Assembly: GCF_030848805.1 (NCBI RefSeq)
Contig: NC_092358.1
Coordinates: 12,626,433-12,690,432, forward strand
DNA: 64,000 nucleotides
From: Temnothorax longispinosus
Taxonomy: Eukaryota; Arthropoda; Insecta; Hymenoptera; Formicidae
Direction of reading: 5' to 3'
Shown here one piece after another: positions 23,362 to 34,800 of this stretch. The translations under genes and the position numbers were made by a program. The notes beneath the pieces are model-generated. The model saw nothing but the letters and a program-made list of their open reading frames with translations. It was not told where the DNA came from and searched no databases. Every line of letters starts with the position of its first letter. The stretch's first letter is position 1.

Positions 23362-25264
23362 GTTTATTGTTTCCCCCGTAGGGTTTACAATTTTTTACAA
23401 AAATCTTAACCTACATCCGTAACCTAACCTTAACTAAAACCTTAAATCTAATTTAGAGAGGGAAGATTCTGCATATGCTATGCTTCCTCTTCCCCTCTTC
23501 CTAATACACACACACATACGCCTCTCTATGGGACTTCCGTTTCCTCTTGCATTCTATATATGTCTGTTTTCTTCTATCCGTCACAATTTTCTCTCCGTCC
23601 TAGCTCTCTCTCCCTCTCTCTCATTTTCCCTCTCTCTCTCTCCTTTTCTCTCTCTTTTCTCCCCCACCTCCTTCTTCTACCCCTTTTCTCTACTCCCCCG
23701 CCTCCCCTTTTTCTTCCATCTTTTCCCTTTCTATTTCCATCATCCATCCCTCACCCTCCCCCTCCTGTCCCAATACCCATATACCACCGCTTCCTGCCAA
23801 CTTCCTCCTCCTGATTTCCACCTCCTACATTCCTCCCACACATGCTCCCACGTTTCCGCCTTACTTTCACACATCCTACATTTCTTCTTCTCTTCTCCTT
23901 CCCAATACCTGCTCTCTTTCATCTCATTCCCTAACCTAAACCTCGCCACCCTTCTCTTTCTTTTGCTTCTCTCTATCTTTTTGGAATAGGGCATAATGCC
24001 ACCCTTCTCCTTCTCCTCTTAACCTTTCCAGCTCTTTTAACTCCACCCCTCTATCTTACAAGAAACTTTCCCTCTCCTGTTCCTAACTTGATCCCACTGT
24101 CCCCTCCTTTTCCCTTCCCTTCAGCTTCTCCCAACATAGCCTCGCCAGCTCACTTCCTTTTCCCTCCTTTAATTTCTTCTCGAATCTCCATGCCATCATC
24201 CCCGCCCTCCCTCTTAGCTTCTCTCTTTGTAGCTCCTCCCTTACTGAGTAACCCGGTGTTCTTCCATCTACTCCCAAAACTCATTTAATATATCTTTCTT
24301 CCACTCTCTCCAATCCTGCCCTCTCCCTCCATCCCCATACTTCTGCTCCATATCTTATTAATGTCCACATCAGTCTGTCAAAAAGCCACATTTTTTCCCC
24401 CAGTCTTTCCTAAATCTTCTCTTCCCTATCCCTCAAACTTTCCCCATCACTGCGGCCGCCTTTTTAATCCTTTCCCATATCTGTGCTTCCTGTCCTCCAT
24501 TCCTTTGAAATACATAATCTAAATAACAGAATTTCTTCATCTCTCCTATTTCTTTTCCTTTCCATCTCCATCTTCTCTTGCTCTCCCTCTCTCCGCCTTT
24601 TTTAAACGTCATTATTTTCGTTTTCTCCGTATTCAGATCTAGTCCCTTCTTATCTAAGTATCCTTCTAGCCTTCCTAACATGCTCCTCATTTGCTCCTCG
24701 TCCTCTGCTATTAGCACTACATCATCCGCGTACGCCAATGTATATATCCTCTTATCTCCTACCATTATCCCTCCCCATTTCACCTTTCCCACTTCTTCCT
24801 CCATATCCGCTAACATTACATTAAACAGTAACGGGCTCACTGGGCACCCCTGCCTTACACCCCTCCCCGTCCAGAACTCTTCCCCTATTTCAGTTCCCAC
24901 CCTTACCCTACTTTCCATTTCTCTCAAAATCTCCTCTGTCCTTCTCACCAACCCTTCCCTTATTTTCCTACCCTTATTCCCCTTCCCTTATTCTCCTTAT
25001 TCCCCTTCCTCTCATTGCTTTTATTAAGACTCCTCTGTCTACCGAATCGAATACCGCCTTAAGGTCCACAAAACATGCTATCAGCTTTCCCCCTTTTTTC
25101 TCCAACCTTCTATTTACCAAATAATTCAGCACATAAATGTTGTCTATAGTTCCCATTCCCCTTCTAAACTCTGTCTGGTTTTGTGGTATTATTCTCTTCC
25201 ACTCCAGCTCCTCTCTTAGCCTCTCTGCCAGGATTGCAATGTATACCTTATACAACGACGGCAA
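23362..25264 (-). pseudogene. 5'-truncated non-LTR retrotransposon, RT and C-terminal part
   Basis: On the minus strand the reverse transcriptase begins near 25264 (SLYKVYIAILAERL, NQTEFRRGMGTIDNIYVLNY, IACFVDLKAVFDSVDRG). After a frameshift near 24960 it continues with GVRQGCPVSPLLFN and the catalytic box LAYADDVVLIA near 24725. A decayed thumb follows. At about 23740-23994 is a Cys/His block CRMCESKAETWEHVWEEC, as in the C-terminal zinc region of many LINEs. The 3' end lies close to the gypsy LTR in AT-rich DNA. The endonuclease part is missing, which is typical 5' truncation. It is a different family from the LINE at 6152-11961. Confidence 0.75.
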
Positions 25265-25640
25265 GTAGGAATATAGTGGACTTCCGAGGCCGGGTGCTCC
25301 GAGGGGGGAGCGGGGCGGGGGGAACTTGAGGGCGAGGGAGCTGGAGAAGGGGGTTTCGGCAAGCGCGTCGGGACATGTTGTTTATTAAATATTGATAAAC
25401 ATATCGATGGCAAAGGGGTGCCGCCGTTCGGCCGAGGGGGGGAGGATGGTCAGGGTTCTAGGGCGAGGGGTTCGCGGAGAAGGAGGGTCTGCGTTCTAAG
25501 GTGAGGGTTTGCGGGGGAGTCTGCGTTCTAGGGCGAGGGTTCGTGGAGAAGGGGAAAGGTCCGCGTTCTATAGCGAAGGGTCCGCGGGGAGGGGGACGCG
25601 CGTCGGTTATGGCGCGGGGGTATTACAAAGGCTAGCGGGC
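25265..25640. repeat. GC-rich degenerate array, possible Polinton terminal remnant
   Basis: Units of the type GGGCGAGGGTTCGCGGAGAAGG and GTCTGCGTTCTAGG recur about five times. Their composition and the GTCCGCGTT core resemble the GC-rich terminal repeats of the Polinton at 29241-50244. This may therefore be the degenerate terminal repeat of the Polinton fragment that follows. The link is inferred. Confidence 0.4.
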
Positions 25641-26110
25641 GCCGTTTGGCTACTGGAATTTTATCGGTGAATATAAACAAAATAGCGAGTTAGATTGCGA
25701 GACACTTGTCTCTGCAATGATTTCACCCTTCTAAAACTTGCGAGCCGCCATTTCGCGACACCATTCGGTTATGGCGCGACGTATTACAAAGGCTAGCGGG
25801 CGCCGTTCGGCTGCTGGAATTTTATCGGCGAATATAAACAAAATAGAGAGTTAGATTGCGAGACACTTGCCTCTGCAATGATCCCTTCTCACCCTTCTAG
25901 AACTTGCGAGCCGTCATTCGGTTACGGCGTCTCACACTACAAAAGCGAGCGCCGACAGTTGGACGACGGTTTAAAGATAAAATAGCCGAGGTAAACAATT
26001 GATAAAATTTTTTGCCGATGACGATTTAACCGTTGCGGAGTCCTCTTCATGTTTTTTTCAAGAAAGAGCCGCTGCCAATTACGATTTAACCGTCGCGGCG
26101 GTATTCGGTT
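25615..26110. repeat. Tandem repeat of about 160-170 bp upstream of Polinton-like genes
   Basis: The unit TTACAAAGGCTAGCGGGCGCCGTT...ACTTGCGAGCCG appears at about 25621-25750 and 25790-25915, with a shorter third start at 25935. The promoter region of the DUF8207-like gene copy lies just to the right. Confidence 0.55.
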
Positions 26111-26371
26111 ATGACGCGACATATTACAAAAAGCGAGCGCCAATGTCCGGCTGCTGAAATATATAAACAAAATATGCCTAACGGTAATTATACAAATGGA
26201 TGCATAGCATCCATTGTCGCCAGGATGATTGTGGATCCACATCTTGCGAATCAGTCTTTGGCTAGCTTTCGCAACGCGAACGTTTATACTTGGGGGTGAA
26301 GTTTTTGTGTCAAGTGAGCGGTAATATAAAGTAAAAAAGTTTTTTTTTCGTAACAGTGAGCATAAAAAAAT

Positions 26372-27537
26372 ATGGAGATAGACAATAATTTCGACGAGGA
26401 TCGCGCGTTAACGGACGACAGTGATTACTTCAGCGATGAAGACGATGATCATAAAGAAGTCATCGATAAAATAGTGTCGCGTTCGGAAATTGTTGCACTA
26501 AATTTACGTACAAAACCCGTTGGCAAAAAATCTGATGTGTCAAAGATTGAGAATGAAACGGCGTGGGAAGACGAAGAGCCAAAGCTCAAACGAAAACGAC
26601 CAAACGTCTCGTTTAACGACTCTGTAATGGCTTCAACTCCAGTTACGTTGAAACGATCGATAAATGTGCCATCTAATTTGAATGAAATAATCAAAATTTT
26701 ACAACCGCATAAATCGAAACGATCGAAAGGTCCATTGAATGAACCACCGATAACCTCTGCGCCTTCCGTACAACCCACAATGCTCGAATCACTAGCAAAC
26801 GACGATGTTTTCGAAACCACTACTGATGACTCACTCGTAACGTCCGTTCGACAGCAGTTGCAAACATCTGAGGGTCGAGAAACTTTGCGAGATCGCTTGG
26901 GTCCATTAAACCAAAAGTACGTCGGGGAGTTCTGAGCGGCGATCAAGAAAGCGGTATAGACACCGTGTACGGCGTTTATTTTAGCAACGATGAAATGATG
27001 CTCGGTAATAAACGTTTTGACGTGGACAACGCTGACAACATAATTATCGACGGCATACGACACGCTGGCACACGCGGTCTTTACGAGTTGATCTTTAAGA
27101 AAATTCCCAATGACGAGATCTACACGGAGGACGACAAGCATAAATACAAGAGCATTATGTTGATGACGAATGCTCATAAACGCAATCATGATGCTCACGC
27201 TCGATTAAATGGCAACAGGGGATACAAGTACACACAGGTAATCGCGCCGTTGATTTTGGGTAAAAAAGCTGAAAAAGGTATACCGCGTGCCATGACATTA
27301 AACGGCAACAAGATAATTGCATCGTCGATTTCGGGTAAAAAAGCTGGAAAAGGTATACCGTGTGCCATGACATTAAACGACAACAAGATCGATTATGTTC
27401 ATTGGGACGATCCCAACAAGCTTGTAGATCGTCTCCGATTGCTCGAAGCTTCGCGCCTAGCGGGTCACAACGGGCACGATAACGAGATCCTGTCGATTAT
27501 CGAGGAACTTCGCGAAACTGGACTTATTATAAATTAA
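26372..27537 (+). pseudogene. DUF8207-like Polinton protein, frameshifted copy
   Basis: The acidic N-terminus (MEIDNNFDEDRALTDDSD, residues 1-30) leads into a basic Ser/Pro linker and then a conserved domain. Landmarks of that domain are MMLGNKRF, NIIIDGIRHAGTRGLYELIF, YKSIMLMTNAHKRN and GYKYTQVIAPLI. Near the C-terminus is a repeated KKAGKGIP segment and a leucine-rich last helix. Compared with the copy at 42024-43016, one base is missing near 26926, so the frame ends at TGA 26933-26935 and resumes at 26965. The function is unknown. The family is found in insect Polintons, which I recall as DUF8207 without having checked. Confidence 0.6.
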
Positions 27538-27572
27538 ATGGCGCGACAGCGATCCGTTCAATTAACATCGAA

Positions 27573-27908
27573 ATGCCGATCAACAAGTTTGGTATATCGC
27601 TCGAAAGAGGCGGTGCGGAACCGTACTATCAATGGAGCGGATTAATCAGAAATTACGTGCGCGATAACGCTCTTTGCATAGTCGCCACCGACTTTGACGC
27701 AAAATCGCGCAAGATTCAACGGATAACGCCGCCTGTAGATAAACGCGATGCTGCCAACAAACGCTACGTGCAGCAGAGCGTGCAAATTTTGAAAGATCGA
27801 CAGGATGAAATCCAGAGAAAAATGGTCGCAGTCCAGAATAATATGCAAATTACCATAAACGAACTTCAAAAGATGATTCAAGATGTAATTGCGAATTATC
27901 GCGAATAG
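27573..27908 (+). CDS. Fibre-like coiled-coil Polinton protein (copy 2)
   Basis: 111 codons, intact. The middle contains FDAKSRKIQRITPPVDKRDAANKRYV, which resembles the repeated D.....AVNKKYV motif of phage and adenovirus-like tail or fibre proteins. From residue about 65 to the end there is a coiled coil (ILKDRQDEIQRKMVAVQNNM). It is closely similar to the protein at 41653-41988. In a Polinton it could form a trimeric stalk on the particle, but that role is inferred from the motif only. Confidence 0.5.
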   Translation: MPINKFGISLERGGAEPYYQWSGLIRNYVRDNALCIVATDFDAKSRKIQRITPPVDKRDAANKRYVQQSVQILKDRQDEIQRKMVAVQNNMQITINELQKMIQDVIANYRE

Positions 27909-27957
27909 ATAAGAACGTACATCTGATCTCTTCGTCAGTTGCGCGTCATCGTCATGG

Positions 27958-28651
27958 GTGACGATGTTCATAATGAAACTTTTTTTCAAAACGTTGGCAA
28001 AAATTGAAATTTCAATATTTTTATTTGGTTCTAGTTCACACGATAGCCACACATCCACAGATTAAGAGGAATTTTTTTTTTTAGGATGAACTGGAGATCC
28101 GGATTCGTGGGTACCGTTTTTTTTTACACAGCTGTCGTCGGGGCGCTCTACAGCGGATTCTTGGCCATATATCAACTTGGAAAAATTTCTAAATACTCTT
28201 CAAATATCAATAAATATGATGTAAAAGTTTCAAAAAAGTGTATTCTTATGATTCCTTACAAAAAATTCCCCAAAAAAACAGCCTCTTGACCAGACGACCC
28301 CCTTAAGATAAAGCGGGTCATTTTCGGACAAAGTCGCTAACAGTCGATAAGTCGCGTCGTTTTAAGGCTATTTTCTGTAACTCATCTTATTGTTAGTAAG
28401 TTTCATCATCATCGTTATATTATGTGCAGATATAATATATATATATAATTAATATTTTTATCAAGTTGAATATTATTTGCTGCAATTTTTTTACTTACCG
28501 ATATAAAGAAATAAATTGTGATTCCAATATATCAAACGGGTTAGTTGTATCCCGTAGGTGTTATCTTTGTAATTTTAAAAATCTTTTCTGTTCTTCTTCA
28601 GCAGCGAGTTGAATTATCCACCACGCTGCAGCCATGATACCTGTAATACAA
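27958..28651. other. Spacer between Polinton fragment and Harbinger element
   Basis: No recognised gene. A 67-codon frame (28086-28289) has a hydrophobic stretch (VGTVFFYTAVVGALYSGFLAIY) but no homologue I know and no neighbour to support it. An AT dinucleotide tract lies near 28430-28450. Confidence 0.35.
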
Positions 28652-28886
28652 GGGTGCATTCGTTTATGCAGTGACTGCCGCAGAATGTCGCAGATGTCGT
28701 TCGTTTACTCCGCCTGCACAACCGACTGCAGCGCAGTTTCGTTCGTTTAAGCATAGCTGCAGCCTATCTGCGCAGCCATCTCGGAGGTCCTGCTCTGGAT
28801 GCTCTGCTCGCAGTACTGCGTAAACCAATGTGAAATTAGTGTCCATTATTAAGCCGGTTGAGCGTTGCCTGAAAAATTAATTCAAT

Positions 28887-31800
28887 ATGAGTTATGTTAT
28901 AAAAGTTCAGAATAAAGAAGGTGAAGAACAACTCCTCCAAATAGATCCCACAAAAGTCAAAATAATGCAAGGTAAGTAATACTGCAAATACAATAAAACT
29001 ATGAAGTCTGTTAATTCATATTTGCGATCAAATTAACCTAAAAATGCACATTTATCAAGAATATAAATTTAAAGTAATCTGTTGAAAAAAATGTGTTTTG
29101 TATAAACAAATTCAGTAACTTTTTGTGGTTTGTTTTTATGAATTTATCTCAGATACAGTTCTGTTACAGTGGTTCCTAACTATAAAGCTACTTCATCTCC
29201 AGTTAATTTGGAAAGATCTGAGAAATCATTAAACAATAACAGTAGGTAAGCTAGGCCGGTTCTAACCATGGGGCAATGAGGGGGGTGAGGGCGGGGGGGG
29301 GCCGCGGGGGAGAGGAAGGGGGGAACCGCATGTTTCGGGCGCCGCGGGGGAGGGGGAGGGGGGAACCGCATGTTTCGGGCGCCGCGGAGAAGGGGGAGGG
29401 GGAACCGCATGTTTCGAACGCCGCGGAGAAGGGGGGGGGGACCGCATGTTTCGGGCGCCGCGGAGAAGGGGGGGGGGGGAACCGCATGTTTCGGGCGCGC
29501 GGGGAAAAGGGGAGGGGGGAACCGCATGTTTCGGGCGCCGCGGGGGAGGGGGAAGGGGGAACCGCGTGTTTCGGGCGTTGCGGGGAGGGGGAGGGGGGAA
29601 CCGCGTTTTCCGGCTCCGCGGGGCGAGGGGGGTCCGCGTTTTCCGGCGCCGCGGGGTGAGGGGGTCCGCGTTTTCCGGCGCCGTGGGGCGACCGCGTTTC
29701 CGCCGCGCCGCGGGGCGAGGGGGGGATCCGCGTTTTCGCCGCGCCGCGGAGCGTTCGCGTTTTCGGGCGCCGCGGGGCGAGGGGACCCGCGTTCGCGTTT
29801 CGCCGCGCCGCGGAGTCCGCGTGACGTCACACGGCACGCTCGCGTTATCTCCCACTCGTAGATGTTTCTTTCCCGTCCCCCCATTCGTCTTCTAGTTCGC
29901 GCGGTGTCTCGCGCCCCCGCCCCCCCGTTTGCGCGAGTCTTTTCGTTCGCGCGGTCTCTTTCCCTCGCGCGTTCTCGCTCGCGATCACGTATCTTTTCTT
30001 CGCCAACGATATTTAATCGTTCAGATCTTCGCAATATTTAATTTTTAATATGACATTTAAGTAAACGATAAACGAAGACAGCTTTATGACAGGAAATGGG
30101 ATGAACGGTAAATGAAAAGGAAAAACTTTTTAACCATATTATATGCATTTATTTATCATGTAGCGCATTATACACAATAGTGTCCAAAGCGTAAGCTAAT
30201 AATTCGCAATCAATAATCGAATTTTTATCATAAACGTCACGCAAGATTGTAATTGCGTTACATTTATCAGTGATACAATTTTGACGTAAAATTGTTACAA
30301 ACTGTTTGAATTTTTCACTTACGCCGTGAACATTTTGACATAGTTGAAAATACACATTCTCGACACAATGTTCTAGTTCGAACAGGAAGAGTACAGTTGA
30401 CGGTTTCATGTACAAGCTGGTGCCGCACAACGTCAATTTTACAATATCTGCGTCACGTATTTTAACAAGCTCCAGATCTCGAAACGTTAGCGATGATGGT
30501 GCCGATGACTGCACGAGTCGCTGTATATCTGCACGTTTTTCGATGAATGTCACCCACGTTGCATGTAGCAGAATTATCCGATTGCCTCGATTATTGCCAA
30601 TAAGTATATCCACAGAGGACATAGGTCCCGCGTTGATTCCAACATCCAAAAATTTATACGCTGTTGATGTCAAGGCAAATCTCCTTCCCAAAATACGTGG
30701 CGTGTAGCGGGGTTTATCAAAACTGAAAAAATACAATTATCTTTATATATAAAACAAAGTCGGGTTAGTTACACCATTTATAACTCAAGAACGGCTGGAC
30801 AGATTTTGAAAGTATTGTATATAAAGTAGGGGTAGAATTTCCCAGGGAGTGATATAGGCTGTATAGTTTTTCGTTACCACGTAAAAAAAAAAATTAATCT
30901 AGAAAGATATTTAGGGAGAGGGAGGGAGAGAGGAGGAGGGGAAGGGGGAGGGAGGGAGGGAGGAAAGGAGGGGGCGAGGAGGGGGAAGGGGGAGGGGGAG
31001 AGAGAGAGAGAGACTATTTGCGTGTCTTAATACACATGTTCTCCGGGGCGAAGCCCGGCGGGGCATGCTAGTATGTTTATAAAAGTTTTTTTTGCACAAG
31101 TATATATGAAAATTATCGGTACATACTCATTGTGCTGTTTCCCACACGTTTCGTCCTGAATCGGAACGTAGTAGTTCGCACCGTGAGTGTTCATCGTATC
31201 TGGAGGCTGTTTGCGACGTACTCGAACCGTATCGAACTCTCGACTGCGCTCTAGAATCCACGTAGACCATTTATACATACCCAAAACTGCAAATCTTGCA
31301 AAAATAGCGCCAATGCACGGCTGCTGCATGGTGACCGCCACCACAATCCACATATACGTTAAATGTGATATCTCTGTCAAGAACATTTGTGATGAGATCA
31401 CCTCATCGGGCATCAAATATAATTTCTTTTCAAGAGCATACGTGTCTCGCGATGATTTCATCGAACACGTGCAAAACTGCAAATTTTGCAATTTCGCATA
31501 AGTTAATGGAGCGTTATTGTTTTGAAGAACATGTCGCGACATGTCTCGCCATGATTTCATCGAACACATGCAAAACTGCAAATAGCGCCGATGTACGGCT
31601 GCTGCATTGATACAGATCAAATCACCAAAAGTCAATGGCGCGTTTTCGTGAACGTACGTATCTCGCAATGATTTCATCGAACACGTGCAAAACTGCAAAT
31701 TTTGCAAATAGCGCCGATGTACGGCTGCTGAGATGAAATTAGATATGATAAGCAAACGATGCATCATTAGTAGAATATAAAATGACGAATCTAGGGAATA

Positions 31801-34800
31801 CGCTCAATAGTCGAAAACTGGAAGTCGTGAGTGCAACAAATGGCGTTAGCAAGAGGATCGTGTAATAACAGGGAGCAGGAGTTGTTGAAGCAATCCACCC
31901 TGTTAAATTCGAGGGAAGACTTTGCCGCGTGGGAGCAACGATGCGACGAGTTTATCGAATCGTTGGAAGAACAAAGCCGAATTAAACGGCCACGATAATC
32001 AATCGATCAGTCATCGATCGGTCTCAAACAGTCATTGGTCGCTTGTATCGCAAGACTCGAAGGTTTGAAAGACTCGGTACGTCAACGTTTCATACATGTG
32101 GGTGCTGGATACAGTGCGAGTGAGACAGGACTCAGATGGCGCGAGATAGATACGGCTTTTGAAAGCCGTATATTGACTGGTGCGGTGATAAATTCCAAAC
32201 ACATCGACCCTCGTCAATTTCTCAAAGATGCGGGAGACATTGTACTCGATCGTGTGCGGAACGTCATGCAACGACATGGCAATGTAAAAATTAACACAGT
32301 GTTTAATGGTGAATTTGTTGCGGGTGACAAACGCGCAAATAAAAGTATCGCAACGAGAAACTATGAACTCTTTCGTGAGTCCGATCTGCACGAGTGGTAC
32401 AAGAGACACGTCATCGAGCCTACCTTAGCAAAGCTGGAGGAATTCCAGGAACGTGATAGCGGATGGGCGTTGTCGCGTATACTCAATTTAATGGTAAACG
32501 TGAACAAATACAATCCGTTGCACGCGGGGTGTTTTGTGGAAATACCGCAAGAAATTAAAAAAAAGAAGGCGGTGATAAACGTGCGATCAATGGACAATAT
32601 GCATGTTTCGCATGGTCAGTGGTGGCTGCTCTACATCCAGCCGAGAGACACGCAGATCTGGAATCGTCGTATCCTCATTACACGTCGGTGCTAGATCTTA
32701 CGGACATTGAGTTTCCAATGACGTTGAATCATATTAAAAAATTTGAAAATCACAACAACATCTCCATCAACGTGTACAGCATCGAGAAAAAAAACAAGAA
32801 ACTTGCAATCCTACCAATACGTGTTACTGACCGAAAGATGGACAGACACGTAAATCTGCTGTACGTGCATAACGACAACGTGGGACATTTTGCGTGGATC
32901 AAGAACCTATCCCGCCTCGTGAGCTCGCAAATCAGTAAAAAAGAGCACAGGAAATACTTTTGCGATCGGTAAGTACCTGTAGTTCTTTTAATACACGGAG
33001 AAAATTGTTACGGTTGTTACAACAATGTTCTCTATGATTAAAAGAGAAATGTATGTGAATTCAAGTTAAATTGATATTACATTGAATGTAGCTGTTAAGA
33101 TATGCCTATTTATACAGTTGTCATAACCGTAGTTCTTACGATACGTAACATTCGGTTATAATACCCTCGTATATGGTTGCCTCAACCCTCAACCAAAGGA
33201 TTATTGCTATCCCTCTTATGTGGTCTGCAGCACAACTATTATGGTTGAGAGATCCATAAGATATAGCTGCACGGTACAGCACTGAATCACTGCATGATTG
33301 AGAGTTTAGTTCCATTGCGCGCGCAAAAGAATTTCTGCATAGAATAAAGTGGATTTGATAAGGATGTTTTAACTTTAAGGCCTATCTACATAAGACGCAG
33401 AACGCGAGTCGCAAGCACACACACAGTCTACATGTCAATCTAACCTCTTTGTGTATAGAGGTTAGATTGACATGTAGACTGTGCGTGTGTCTTGCGACTC
33501 GCGTTCTGCGTCTTATGTAGATAGGCCTTTATAAATATACTTTTTTCATAAATATATTTACGAACACAAAATTTCGTAATGAGCCGACACTGGTTTCTGA
33601 CATTCACCCGACATTATAAGAAATATTATATCATATATCCAATTCAAAATTTTATTACTCTTTTTAAACTGAATTTGTTTCTTAAGATGATTTTTGAAAA
33701 ATTATATATTTGCGCTGGTTGCCATATGTAGACTATATATAACACTAACATTAAATTAAGAAGTGGTCTACCACGTAAAGCAGTTGGCTCACGATCCAGA
33801 GGTCCCGAGTTCGAATCCCACCAAGGTAAGTGTGTTTTTATGTGTTTTTAAATACGAGAAAATATTTATAATCATAGACTGCATCTTAAGAAACAAATTT
33901 AGTTAAAAAATAGTAATAAAATTTCGAAATAAATAATTTTTTTTGTCGGGTGAATATTTGTTCATTATGGTTGTAACGTCCATATATTATGGTTGCAACA
34001 TCCATATAGTAGCTACCCTCACTAAGGTTAGGGCAACCATATGGAAACCATATGGAAACCATAGGTCACTTCCAGAGTACTATGGTTTCCATAACCCTTT
34101 TGTATGGATGGGCGAAAATTAACAGCATTATTCTGTTGTAGCAACCGTAACTTTTTCTCCGTGATAATATAGAATATTTTGTGTATAAAAAAATTTATAA
34201 TATTTGCGTTTATTTTTGCAGATGTTTGCACTACTTTAGCTCCAACGAGAAATTGGCTGCCCACACCGTCGACTGTCAGGAGATGAATGACTGCGCGATC
34301 AAGTTACCGAGCGATAACGACAAGTGATTGGCCTTTAAAAATCACAACAGGAAGGAACGAGTTCCGTTGTCGTATACGCCGACCTGGAGTGTACCCTGGA
34401 GAAGATGGAAGCGGATCCGGAAACGTCCAGGTACACATATCAACATCATCGCGTGTTTAGCATAGGGTACTACGTGCGTTGCTCGTACGACGAGTCGTTA
34501 TCTATGTATCGGTTTTGTCGCGATAAGGATTGCGTCGCGTGGTTCGCCGAGGAGCTAAGACGTTTAGCTCACGACGTAAAAACTATATTGTCCACTAATA
34601 TACCCATGGCAGATTTCACGCGAGACGAGTGGGAAAAGTTTAACAGCGCAACGCACTGTTACGTGTGCGAAGAACCGTTCGAGCCAGACGACGTGCGAGT
34701 ACGCGACCATTGTCACCTGACCGGTCGATACAGAGGTCCCGCGCATTCGAATTGTAACTTAAATTATAAAGATTCGCATTGCATTCCCATAGTGTTTCAT

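Larger units (their letters stand above)
25300..27957 (+). mobile_element. Truncated second Maverick/Polinton copy
   Basis: This segment carries a DUF8207-like gene and a fibre-like gene in the same order as the minus-strand block 43122-41653 of the full Polinton. It continues past the fibre gene into the first codons of integrase (GCGCGTCATCGTCATGG). Homology then stops abruptly at about 27957, where integrase should continue. The remaining Polinton genes are absent, so this is a broken piece lying outside the full element. Confidence 0.65.
32994..34163. mobile_element. Inverted-repeat element inside the polymerase intron
   Basis: Ends CACGGAGAAAATTGTTACGG and the inverted CCGTAACTTTTTCTCCGTG make terminal repeats of about 31 bp with few mismatches (…GTTGTTACAACA / TGTTGTAGCAAC). 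It fills most of the 1,253-bp intron, which would be about 83 bp without it. It contains its own nested MITE (33378-33528) and an inner inverted repeat. No transposase is visible and no target duplication is clear, so the family is unknown. Confidence 0.55.

Noticed and set aside
23480..23989. Ser/Leu/Pro-rich 169-codon frame
   Set aside because: A translation of the pyrimidine-rich strand opposite the truncated LINE. The minus strand carries RT and a Cys/His block instead.
26449..27198. 249-codon antisense frame
   Set aside because: Antisense shadow of the DUF8207-like gene copy.
29180..30034. Long overlapping open frames on both strands in GC-rich DNA, up to 284 codons, also at 49706-50234
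   Set aside because: They are Pro/Arg/Gly-rich translations of the Polinton terminal minisatellite. Several frames are open at once and none has a domain.
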